DNA of 63,235 bases from Acetobacteraceae bacterium (GTDB taxonomy: Bacteria > Pseudomonadota > Alphaproteobacteria > Acetobacterales > Acetobacteraceae): the NCBI GenBank assembly GCA_027451405.1, contig DAIDJM010000013.1:1-63235 (forward strand), given 5' to 3'. Under the pieces are notes generated by a model. That model was not told where the DNA came from. It made no database searches and was given only the letters and a program-made list of their open reading frames with translations. The translations under genes were made by a program, and so were the position numbers. This document shows, in pieces, positions 16,844-22,997 of this stretch (position 1 is its first letter; every line of letters starts with the position of its first letter).

Positions 16844-17323
16844 TCACGCGCGGGGAGTGCATGCCTCGACGTAAATATCCGCCGCCGCCTCGAAAAGCGC
16901 CCGCTCCGCCGGCCCAAACCGGCTCCGCTCCGGACTATCGACATCGAGCACGCCCGACAGCCGCCCCGGGAGGGCGAGCGGCACGACGATTTCCGAGAGC
17001 GACGCCGTGTCACACACGATATGGCCAGGAAATTCGTGCACGTCCGGTACCACGATCGTTTCCCCAGCCGCCGCGGCCGTGCCGCATACCCCGCGCCCGA
17101 GCGGAATGCGCGTGCAGGCCGGCTGCCCCTGAAACGGGCCGAGCACGAGCGTCTCGCCCTGCAGAAAATAAAACCCGACCCAGTTCAGCCGGCCCACGCG
17201 GTTGAACAACAGCGCCGCCGTGTTGGCCGCATTCGCGATAGGATCGCTCTCGCCCGCCAGCAGCGCGCGCAGTTCGGCAAGCAGATCCTGGTCCGTCTCG
17301 AGCGGCGCGCTTTCCATCGTCAC
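16844..17323 (-). CDS. msrC: Free methionine-(R)-sulfoxide reductase (GAF domain, fRMsr)
   Basis: Reduces free L-methionine-(R)-sulfoxide in the cytoplasm with thioredoxin. The 159-residue protein is one GAF domain carrying the fRMsr signature: NWVGFYFLQGETLVLGPFQG, then QPACTRIPLGRGVCGTAAA and FPGHIVCDTASLSEIVVPL, and GVLDVDSPE near the end. The three cysteines in ACTRI, GVCG and HIVCD correspond to the catalytic and resolving cysteines of the family. The ATG overlaps the msrB stop by 4 bases. It is the last gene of the mtnBDC-msrB-msrC run, which places repair of free and protein-bound methionine-R-sulfoxide next to methionine salvage. Confidence 0.92.
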   Translation of the reverse strand: MTMESAPLETDQDLLAELRALLAGESDPIANAANTAALLFNRVGRLNWVGFYFLQGETLVLGPFQGQPACTRIPLGRGVCGTAAAAGETIVVPDVHEFPGHIVCDTASLSEIVVPLALPGRLSGVLDVDSPERSRFGPAERALFEAAADIYVEACTPRA

Positions 17324-17709
17324 GCAGGCCGGAAGGTGAGCGCGACCCCGTTCATGCAGTACCGCTCACCGGTCGGGCGCGGCCCGTCCGGAAACACATG
17401 TCCCAGATGCCCGCCACAGGTCGCGCAATGCACCTCGATGCGCCGCATCCCGAAACTGCGATCCTCGGACGTGCCGATCGCGCCGGCGATCGGCGCATAA
17501 AAGCTCGGCCAGCCCGAGCCGCTCTCATACTTCGTATCCGAACTGAAAAGCGGCGTGCCGCACCCGGCGCACAGGAACTCTCCCGGCCGCTTCTCGCCGT
17601 TCAGCGGACTGGTTCCCGCCGGCTCGGTCCCGTGCTTGCGCAGCACGCGGAACTGCTCCGGCGTCAGCCGCTCGCGCCATTCATTCTCGCTCTTCTCGAC
17701 AGCACCCAT
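17320..17709 (-). CDS. msrB: Peptide-methionine (R)-S-oxide reductase
   Basis: Thioredoxin-dependent repair of methionine-R-sulfoxide in proteins. The 129-residue enzyme has the full MsrB order: LTPEQFRVLRKHGTEPAGTSPL, two zinc CxxC pairs (CAGC and CATC), YESGSGWPSFYAPI, GHLGHVFPDGPRPTGERYCMNGVALTF with the catalytic cysteine in RYCMNG. No signal peptide, so cytoplasmic. It starts 3 bases after the mtnC stop and overlaps msrC by 4 bases. Confidence 0.97.
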   Translation of the reverse strand: MGAVEKSENEWRERLTPEQFRVLRKHGTEPAGTSPLNGEKRPGEFLCAGCGTPLFSSDTKYESGSGWPSFYAPIAGAIGTSEDRSFGMRRIEVHCATCGGHLGHVFPDGPRPTGERYCMNGVALTFRPA

Positions 17710-17712
17710 CGT

Positions 17713-18408
17713 TCACCCCGCCACCGCGCTGGCCAGCAACGCCTCGACCCCGCCGAAATTCGCCGCCGTCCGATGCCGCGCGGAAGGCTGCGTGCCATCT
17801 TCCGCCCGCACGAGCTGACAGGTCGACAGGCCCGCGAGCCGCGCCGCGTCCAGCTCCGCCTCGACATCCGACAGAAACAGCAAGCGGGCCGGCGGCAGCC
17901 GCAACCGCGCCGCGATCGCGCGGTAACTCGCCGCTGACCGCTTCGCCCCGACCCGCGTATCGAAGAATTCCCCGAACAAATTGGCCAGATCGCCGGCGTC
18001 GGAATGGGTGTAGATCAGCCGCTGCGCCTCCTCGGAGCCCGAGGAATAGATATGCAGACCGATCCCCGCCGCGTGCCATCGCCGCAGCGCCGGCGGCACA
18101 TCGGCATAGATCTGCCCCCGCAACTGCCCGCTCTCGAAACCCTCGCGCCAGATCATCCCCTGCAGCGCCTTGAGCGGCGTCACCTTCGCGTCCTGCTGCA
18201 TCCAGCCGAGCAGCGCCTCGACCTCGCCCTGCCCCGGTGCCAGCGCCCGCACCTCGGCCAGGGCGGCAGCCACCTCCGGCCGCCCGTCCTCGCGCGCCAC
18301 GAAATCCGCCATCCGCTCGCGCGCGAAGGGAAACAGCGTTTTGTGCACGAACGCGATCGGCGTCGTCGTGCCCTCGATATCGAGGAGGATCGCCGCCGGC
18401 CGCGTCAT
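17713..18408 (-). CDS. mtnC: Acireductone synthase (enolase-phosphatase E1)
   Basis: Bifunctional enolase/phosphatase of the methionine salvage pathway, making acireductone from diketo-methylthiopentyl phosphate. The 231-residue HAD-family protein begins AAILLDIEGTTTPIAFVHKTLFPFAR (nucleophile aspartate region), has WREGFESGQLRGQIYADVPPALRRW, YSSGSEEAQRLIYTHSDAGDL and the HAD motif LLFLSDVEAELDAARLAG. The ATG at 18408 overlaps the mtnD stop by 4 bases. Confidence 0.95.
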   Translation of the reverse strand: MTRPAAILLDIEGTTTPIAFVHKTLFPFARERMADFVAREDGRPEVAAALAEVRALAPGQGEVEALLGWMQQDAKVTPLKALQGMIWREGFESGQLRGQIYADVPPALRRWHAAGIGLHIYSSGSEEAQRLIYTHSDAGDLANLFGEFFDTRVGAKRSAASYRAIAARLRLPPARLLFLSDVEAELDAARLAGLSTCQLVRAEDGTQPSARHRTAANFGGVEALLASAVAG

Positions 18409-18941
18409 CCGACGGGAAAGCGCTCGGCGATCCGGTCGCCCGTGTAATGCGGCGTCCAGCCGGAGGTGTCGGTGAACACGCGCAGCACCGTGCAAAACGG
18501 TTGCTCACCCGCATCGAACCAGTGCTTCACGCCCATCGGCACCGAGATCAGGTCGCCCGCCGTGCAATGCGCGTCATAGACGCGCCCGTCCACATGCAGC
18601 ACGAAATCTCCCGCGCCATGCACGAAGAACCGAACCTCGTCCTCGGTATGGGTGTGCTCGTCGAGGAATTTCCGGCGCAGGGCCGGATAGGCCTCGTTCG
18701 CGCCGCGCATCCGGATCACGTCCGCGGTCCCGGCCGTGCCTGCGATCAGCGCGTCGAGATGCGGCCGGAAGGCGGCCAGGATGGCTTCGTCGGGATCCTC
18801 CGGCGCGATCGCCGCCGGCATCTCCCAGCGCTCGAACCGCACCCCGATCTCGGCCAGCGCGGCGGCGATCGCCGCCGGATCCTCGGTGCGCAGCGCCGGC
18901 TCGCCCGGGCGATCCTCCGGCGTCACGGTCAACCGGCTCAT
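18405..18941 (-). CDS. mtnD: Acireductone dioxygenase
   Basis: Metal-dependent dioxygenase of methionine salvage; with iron it yields the keto acid precursor of methionine, with nickel an off-pathway product. The 178-residue cupin carries the metal ligands in FLDEHTHTEDEVRFFVHGAGDF (HxH...E) and a later histidine in MGVKHWFDAG; the C-terminus FTDTSGWTPHYTGDRIAERFP is typical. The ATG at 18941 overlaps the mtnB stop (ATGA). Which metal is used cannot be told from sequence. Confidence 0.95.
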   Translation of the reverse strand: MSRLTVTPEDRPGEPALRTEDPAAIAAALAEIGVRFERWEMPAAIAPEDPDEAILAAFRPHLDALIAGTAGTADVIRMRGANEAYPALRRKFLDEHTHTEDEVRFFVHGAGDFVLHVDGRVYDAHCTAGDLISVPMGVKHWFDAGEQPFCTVLRVFTDTSGWTPHYTGDRIAERFPVG

Positions 18942-19543
18942 GCCCGCCTCCTCTCCAGCTCGCAGGCCAGCAGGAATTCGAGCCCTTCCAGCCGCGCGAG
19001 CGCCAGTTCCATCTCTGGCGCCCATACATAGACCCCGTGCCCACGGATCAAGTAGCCGAGCCGTGCCTCTCCCAGAACCGGCGCGACCTTCTCCGCCAGC
19101 CGCGCGATATCCTGGTCGTTGTCGAAGATCGGCAGCGCGAGCGACGCCTCGTGCGTCGTCTGGCCCTCGAAGATTTTCAGAACCTCATAGCCGGAGAGCG
19201 TGATCGCGGTCTCCGGCACGGTCATCGACAGCACGGTCGCCGGCACCGAGTGCCCATGCAGCACGGCGCCCGCCGACGGAAAGCGCCGGTAGATCTGGCA
19301 ATGCAGCAACGTCTCGGCCGAGGGCTTCGCGGCCGGATCGAGCGGCCGCCCATCGAGATCGACCAGCATCACCGAATGGGCGTCGAGAAACCCCTTGTGC
19401 CCGCCGCTCCGCGTGATCGCGACCGCGCCTTGATCCACCCGCAGGCTGATATTGCCGGCCGTCGCCGGCACCCAGCCGCGAGCATCCATGCGCCGTCCGG
19501 CGCGGATGATCGCCTCCGCCGCCTCGACCGGAACCCCGCGCAC
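18938..19543 (-). CDS. mtnB: Methylthioribulose-1-phosphate dehydratase
   Basis: Class II aldolase-fold zinc enzyme that dehydrates 5-methylthioribulose 1-phosphate. The 201-residue protein has GWVPATAGNISLRV, SAETLLHCQIYRRFPSAGAVLHGHSVPATVLS with the HxH zinc ligands, and LGYLIRGHGVYVWAPEMELALARLEGLEFLL with the third histidine. The GTG start at 19543 gives a normal length. mtnA and mtnK/mtnP are not in the window. It is the first gene of the mtnBDC-msrBC run and begins 18 bases after the tatA stop, so some readthrough from tatA is possible. Confidence 0.95.
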   Translation of the reverse strand: MRGVPVEAAEAIIRAGRRMDARGWVPATAGNISLRVDQGAVAITRSGGHKGFLDAHSVMLVDLDGRPLDPAAKPSAETLLHCQIYRRFPSAGAVLHGHSVPATVLSMTVPETAITLSGYEVLKIFEGQTTHEASLALPIFDNDQDIARLAEKVAPVLGEARLGYLIRGHGVYVWAPEMELALARLEGLEFLLACELERRRA

Positions 19544-19561
19544 GCGCCCCCCGCGCCTGGT

Positions 19562-19810
19562 TCAGCCGCGATAGGCGGGCTCGTTCTCGCTCTGCTTGGC
19601 CGCCGGCGCCGGCTGCGGCGCCGCGATCGAGCCGGTCGGCCGCTCAGCCTGCGCCTCCATCGACACGTCGTCGTCTTCCGCCATGTTCTTACGGAACGTC
19701 TTGATGCCCTTGGCGACGTCGCCCATCAGCGTGCTGACCTTCCCCGACCCGAACAGCAGCAGGACCACGAGAAGCACCAGAACCCAGTGAATGGGAGAGA
19801 GACCACCCAT
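19562..19810 (-). CDS. tatA: Sec-independent protein translocase subunit TatA
   Basis: Pore-forming subunit of the twin-arginine translocase. The 82-residue protein has one N-terminal membrane helix ([21 protein letters not shown]) with the TatA FG motif, the amphipathic helix [18 protein letters not shown] and a flexible Ala/Pro tail. The ATG at 19810 has a good GGAGG 5 bases upstream (CCTCC 19816-19820). No tatB or tatC nearby, which is unusual because tatABC are often adjacent; they may be elsewhere in the genome. Confidence 0.93.
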   Translation of the reverse strand: MGGLSPIHWVLVLLVVLLLFGSGKVSTLMGDVAKGIKTFRKNMAEDDDVSMEAQAERPTGSIAAPQPAPAAKQSENEPAYRG

Positions 19811-19930
19811 CGAAACCTCCTTGGCTCGCGCCGGAGCCCAAGCGCCTGACATGGCAAGACCCGCGCCGCAGCGCAACCGCGCGCGGCCTGCTTAACCGAT
19901 ACGTAAGCCGCCGCGATCAGGATGCGTCAG

Positions 19931-20015
19931 GAAGCCGTTTTTTTCCGGCTTCTGTGTCCTCCTGAGGCCCGTGCTGGGCCTGAACTTCGCGGCGCCTCCA
20001 GGCGCCGCTTTTTTT
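19931..20015 (+). ncRNA. Candidate small RNA with three hairpins and a terminator
   Basis: In a 292-base region without genes, the plus strand holds three consecutive stems: GAAGCCG / CGGCTTC (19931-19952, 8-base T-rich loop), AGGCCC-GTGCT-GGGCCT (19965-19981) and GCGGCGCC-TCCA-GGCGCCGC (19989-20008) followed by seven T bases. The linker between the first two contains CCTCCT (19959-19963 region), an anti-Shine-Dalgarno-like sequence frequent in alphaproteobacterial regulatory RNAs. Both flanking genes are on the other strand, so the terminator does not serve a known gene. No convincing promoter was found; 5' end unknown. Confidence 0.4.
19989..20015 (+). terminator. Intrinsic terminator on the plus strand
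   Basis: Perfect 8-bp stem GCGGCGCC / GGCGCCGC with a TCCA loop, then seven T bases. It is oriented against both neighbouring genes (recX and tatA are on the minus strand), which is the reason for proposing a small transcript here. Confidence 0.75.
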
Positions 20016-20102
20016 GCCTCAGCCCCTTTTCCTTGCGGCATCGCCTCGGCCCGCACGGCGTTTCGCCGCCAGCCGAGACGGAGCGGCCGGCGCCACGCCC
20101 GG

Positions 20103-20666
20103 CTAACCCAAGCCTTCGCGAAACGCCCGGATCAGCGCCTCCGCCTCGTCCCGCCCCAGCCCGAGCGCCCGCCCCGCCACGGCTTGGGCGAATCCCGCCC
20201 GCGCCAGCATCGCCAAAGCCCGGCGCCGCGCCTCCACCCCCACAACCCCCGTCGCGAACGGCCCCATCCGCCGCCGCCGGAGCGCGATCGCCGCCGCCGC
20301 CAGCGCCTGGCCTTCCTCGGTCCGGCTCTCCGCCGCCGCCAGCGCCGGCGAAACGCCGCGCGACGCGAGATGCGCCCCGATCGCCCGCCCCGACTTCCCC
20401 GCCCGCAACAGGCGCCGCTTGCGCGCCGCCGCGAAGGCCGCGTCGTCCACCACCCCCGCCTCGACAAGCCGCGCCACCACGGTGCGCACCGCGCGCCGCA
20501 ACCCCGGCGCTTCGCTTTCGCTGCCCCCCGCCCGCACCCACCGCGCCACCCGCCGGTCCAGCACCCGCACGAGATTGGCCGAGGTCGACGCATACCGCGC
20601 GAGATGCCGCAGCGCCGCCTCGCGCAGCGCCGCCTCGTCCAGCGGCTTCGGCTCCCGTTCCCCCAT
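20103..20666 (-). CDS. recX: Regulatory protein RecX
   Basis: Modulator of RecA filaments. The 187-residue protein has three-helix RecX repeats: EAALREAALRHLARYASTSANLVRVLDRRVARW, then VVARLVEAGVVDDAAFAAARKRRLLRAGKSGRAIGAHLASRGV and a third repeat ending MLARAGFAQAVAGRALGL. The YASTSANLVRVL segment matches the first repeat (YL..RPRS..EL) in altered, alphaproteobacterial form. The ATG at 20666 is preferred because it sits before the conserved part; a start at 20717 is possible. No recA next to it. Confidence 0.8.
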   Translation of the reverse strand: MGEREPKPLDEAALREAALRHLARYASTSANLVRVLDRRVARWVRAGGSESEAPGLRRAVRTVVARLVEAGVVDDAAFAAARKRRLLRAGKSGRAIGAHLASRGVSPALAAAESRTEEGQALAAAAIALRRRRMGPFATGVVGVEARRRALAMLARAGFAQAVAGRALGLGRDEAEALIRAFREGLG

Positions 20667-20836
20667 GGCGCCATTCTCGCACTCCCGCGCCCGCGCGCGA
20701 ACCCGCAGCTCGCCCACAGCGCGGAGCGCCGGCTGGCCGAGGCGCGCCGAGGCACGCGTGAAGCCTCGATACGATCGTATCCCGCCCTGAATCAGCCCGG
20801 TACCGGGAGGCTGACCCCGTTTTCAGGCGGCGCCTC

Positions 20837-20873
20837 TTGCATCTCGGGCTCAATTGCGAGTAATTCGCAATTG
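20837..20873 (+). promoter_or_regulatory. Promoter with a perfect operator palindrome before the Nramp gene
   Basis: TTGCAT (20837-20842), 18-base spacer, TAATTC (20861-20866) form a plausible promoter. A perfect inverted repeat CAATTGCGA-N5-TCGCAATTG (20851-20873) covers the spacer and -10 region and ends 19 bases before the ATG. This position fits a metal-dependent repressor such as Mur/Fur or MntR, which control Nramp genes in Alphaproteobacteria; which regulator binds is inferred. Confidence 0.6.
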
Positions 20874-20892
20874 CATGACCCCGGAGCCTTCC

Positions 20893-22155
20893 ATGAGTGA
20901 CGCCCTACGCCGTCCGGCCAGCCTGATGGCCAAGTTCGCCGGCAGCCGCGCGGTGGCAGTGTTCGGTCCGGGCATCGTGGTGATGCTGGCCGACACCGAC
21001 GTGGGCAGCATCATCACCGCGGGACAGAGCGGCGTGCAGTTCGGCTACCGTCTGCTGCTGCAGCAGGTGCTGCTGGTGCCGATCCTCTACATGATCCAGG
21101 AGCTGACGGTCCGGCTCGGCATTTTCACCGGGCGCGGCCATGGCGACCTGATCCGCGAGACGTTCGGCAAAGGCTGGGCCTGGATCTCGGTGGGCGGCCT
21201 CGGCATCGCGACGCTCGGCGCCCTGCTGACCGAGATGTCCGGGGTCGCCGGGGTCGGCGAGATCTACGGGATTCCGCGCGTGGCGAGCCTGGCGCTGGCG
21301 GCGATCTGCCTGCTCGCGGTGGTCACCACCGGCTCCTACAGGCGCGTCGAACGCGCGGCGATCGCGCTCGGGCTGTTCGAGCTCGCCTTTTTCGGCGTGG
21401 CCTGGGCGGCAGGTCCGCATCTGCCGCAAATGTTGCACGAGGCCGTCACCATTCCGTGGCACGACCAGAGCTATCTCTATCTGTCGGCGGCGAATATCGG
21501 CGCGGTGATCATGCCGTGGATGGTGTTCTATCAGCAATCGGCGATCGCCGATAAACGGCTGAAGCCGGAACATTTCAAGGCGGCGCGCATCGACACCGCG
21601 GCGGGCGCGCTCGTGACGCAACTCGTGATGGGGGCGGTGCTGATCGCCTGCGCCGCGACGATCGGCGGGAAGGGTGGGCAGACCACGCTCAACACCGTGG
21701 GCGACATGAGTGCCGCACTGACACCCTATCTCGGCGTCACGTTCGGCCATCTGGTGTTCGGCCTCGGCATTTTGGGGGCCGGCATGGTGGCCGCGATCGT
21801 TTGTTCGCTGGCGCTGGCCTGGGGTGTCGGCGAGGTGGCGGGCTACCGCCATTCGCTCGAGCACAAGCCGACCGAAGCCGGCTGGTTCTACGGGATTTAC
21901 GCGAGCTGCGTGATCGGCGGCGCGGCGCTCGTGGCGCTGTGGCCTAATCTCGTGTCGCTGAACATCGGCGTGCAGATCATGAATGCGCTGCTGTTGCCGC
22001 TGGTGCTCGGCTTCCTGATCGCGCTCGCGATCTGGGCGCTGCCGCCGTCCCGGCGTCTGCAGGGTCCCTATCTGGTGGTCGTGTGCGTCGTTTCCATCGT
22101 CACGACCGTGTTCGGCGTGTTCGGCGCGATTTACGGAACCGGCATTTTCGGTTGA
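20893..22155 (+). CDS. Nramp-family divalent metal transporter, atypical metal site
   Basis: A 420-residue inner-membrane protein with about eleven helices of the LeuT-fold Nramp family. In helix 1 the canonical DPGN becomes D36-V-G-S39 (GPGIVVMLADTDVGS), and in helix 6 the canonical MPHN becomes M207-P-W-M210 (AVIMPWMVFYQQSAIADK). The aspartate, glycine and methionine ligands are kept but the asparagine and histidine are not. This marks the divergent Nramp subgroup rather than classical MntH, so manganese uptake should not be assumed; magnesium-type NRMT relatives also have altered sites. The ATG at 20893 has GGAG 7 bases before it and follows an operator-like palindrome. Confidence 0.85.
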   Translation: MSDALRRPASLMAKFAGSRAVAVFGPGIVVMLADTDVGSIITAGQSGVQFGYRLLLQQVLLVPILYMIQELTVRLGIFTGRGHGDLIRETFGKGWAWISVGGLGIATLGALLTEMSGVAGVGEIYGIPRVASLALAAICLLAVVTTGSYRRVERAAIALGLFELAFFGVAWAAGPHLPQMLHEAVTIPWHDQSYLYLSAANIGAVIMPWMVFYQQSAIADKRLKPEHFKAARIDTAAGALVTQLVMGAVLIACAATIGGKGGQTTLNTVGDMSAALTPYLGVTFGHLVFGLGILGAGMVAAIVCSLALAWGVGEVAGYRHSLEHKPTEAGWFYGIYASCVIGGAALVALWPNLVSLNIGVQIMNALLLPLVLGFLIALAIWALPPSRRLQGPYLVVVCVVSIVTTVFGVFGAIYGTGIFG

Positions 22156-22184
22156 GACGCGCCTCCGGCGGACGGGGCATGGCT

Positions 22185-22247
22185 GAGGCGTGCCTCCGGG
22201 GCCCCGGCGGCACGCCTCAATCCAGCCGCCCCCCGCGCTTAGCGGGG
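22185..22247. terminator. Pair of hairpins between convergent genes
   Basis: GAGGCGTGCC (22185-22194) pairs perfectly with GGCACGCCTC (22209-22218), and CCCCGC-GCTTA-GCGGGG follows at 22231-22247. They lie between the ends of the Nramp gene and gfa and probably end transcription in both directions, although no T-run follows. The preceding GCGCCTCCGGCGG (22159-22171) matches the lead module of the dispersed GC-rich repeat. Confidence 0.5.
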
Positions 22248-22254
22248 CGCTCCC

Positions 22255-22836
22255 TCAGTCCGCGGCAAGTTTCCCCGCCGCCTTCGCCACCACCGTGGAT
22301 ATGTAATCCATCAGCGCCGGCGAGAGACAATCATAGGGCGGCAGCCCGAGTTCGGCGAGCCGCGCGCGGACCGCACCCATGCGGCTCGGCGGAAAACCGT
22401 CCTCGATGATCGAGGAAACGAAGGCCGCGAAGGTGGGCGGGGCATAGCCGCCGCCTTGCAGGCGCTCGGGATGAATGAAATCGAGCCCATCGAACGGGTG
22501 GCCGGCGCGCTCGACCGGACCGTACATATGCACGCCGCAGCCCGTGCAGGCATGGCGCTGGATCAGTGCGCTCGGGTCCACGACCTTGAGCTTGTCCCCG
22601 TTCTCCAGAACCTGCAGTTCCGTGTGAGGAACGACGGCGACCATGGAGAAGGTGGCGCCGCGCGGCTTCCAGCATTTGGTGCAGCCACAGACATGATTGT
22701 GCTGCACTTGCGTCTTGATCGCCACCTTGACCGGGCGATCGGCGCAATTGCAGACGAGAGTACCGCCGGAGAAGCTCGGGTTCTCCCTCGGCAGGCCGTG
22801 ATCCACGGCCGGGTGGATGGCGACGTTTTCGGACAT
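22255..22836 (-). CDS. gfa: S-(hydroxymethyl)glutathione synthase (glutathione-dependent formaldehyde-activating enzyme)
   Basis: Speeds the condensation of formaldehyde with glutathione, the entry to glutathione-linked formaldehyde oxidation. The 193-residue zinc protein has the CENP-V/GFA fold with cysteine ligands in [28 protein letters not shown] and [16 protein letters not shown], and matches Gfa proper in [14 protein letters not shown] and [16 protein letters not shown]. The usual partner, class III alcohol dehydrogenase, is not next to it. Confidence 0.9.
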   Translation of the reverse strand: MSENVAIHPAVDHGLPRENPSFSGGTLVCNCADRPVKVAIKTQVQHNHVCGCTKCWKPRGATFSMVAVVPHTELQVLENGDKLKVVDPSALIQRHACTGCGVHMYGPVERAGHPFDGLDFIHPERLQGGGYAPPTFAAFVSSIIEDGFPPSRMGAVRARLAELGLPPYDCLSPALMDYISTVVAKAAGKLAAD

Positions 22837-22997
22837 TTCGCTCGCTCCCGCTGTTTTATCGCGGCGGCACCGGAGCTGGCCGCCCCGCCCGCGAGGCTAG
22901 CCCAAGCGCCGCCCGCCGCAACCCTGCCCGGTGCAAAGCGGCCGGGAAATCTGTCGCAATTCTGGCCAGAGCGGTGGGCCGGGCCTAGAAGGCGGCC

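Noticed and set aside
19922-20761. 279-codon plus-strand frame rich in proline and arginine
   Set aside because: It is antisense to recX and lacks any protein-like pattern; the region is better explained by recX and the candidate small RNA.
22255-22836. Possible general CENP-V-type GFA protein instead of Gfa
   Set aside because: [19 protein letters not shown] and GLDFIHPE match the glutathione-dependent formaldehyde-activating enzyme specifically.
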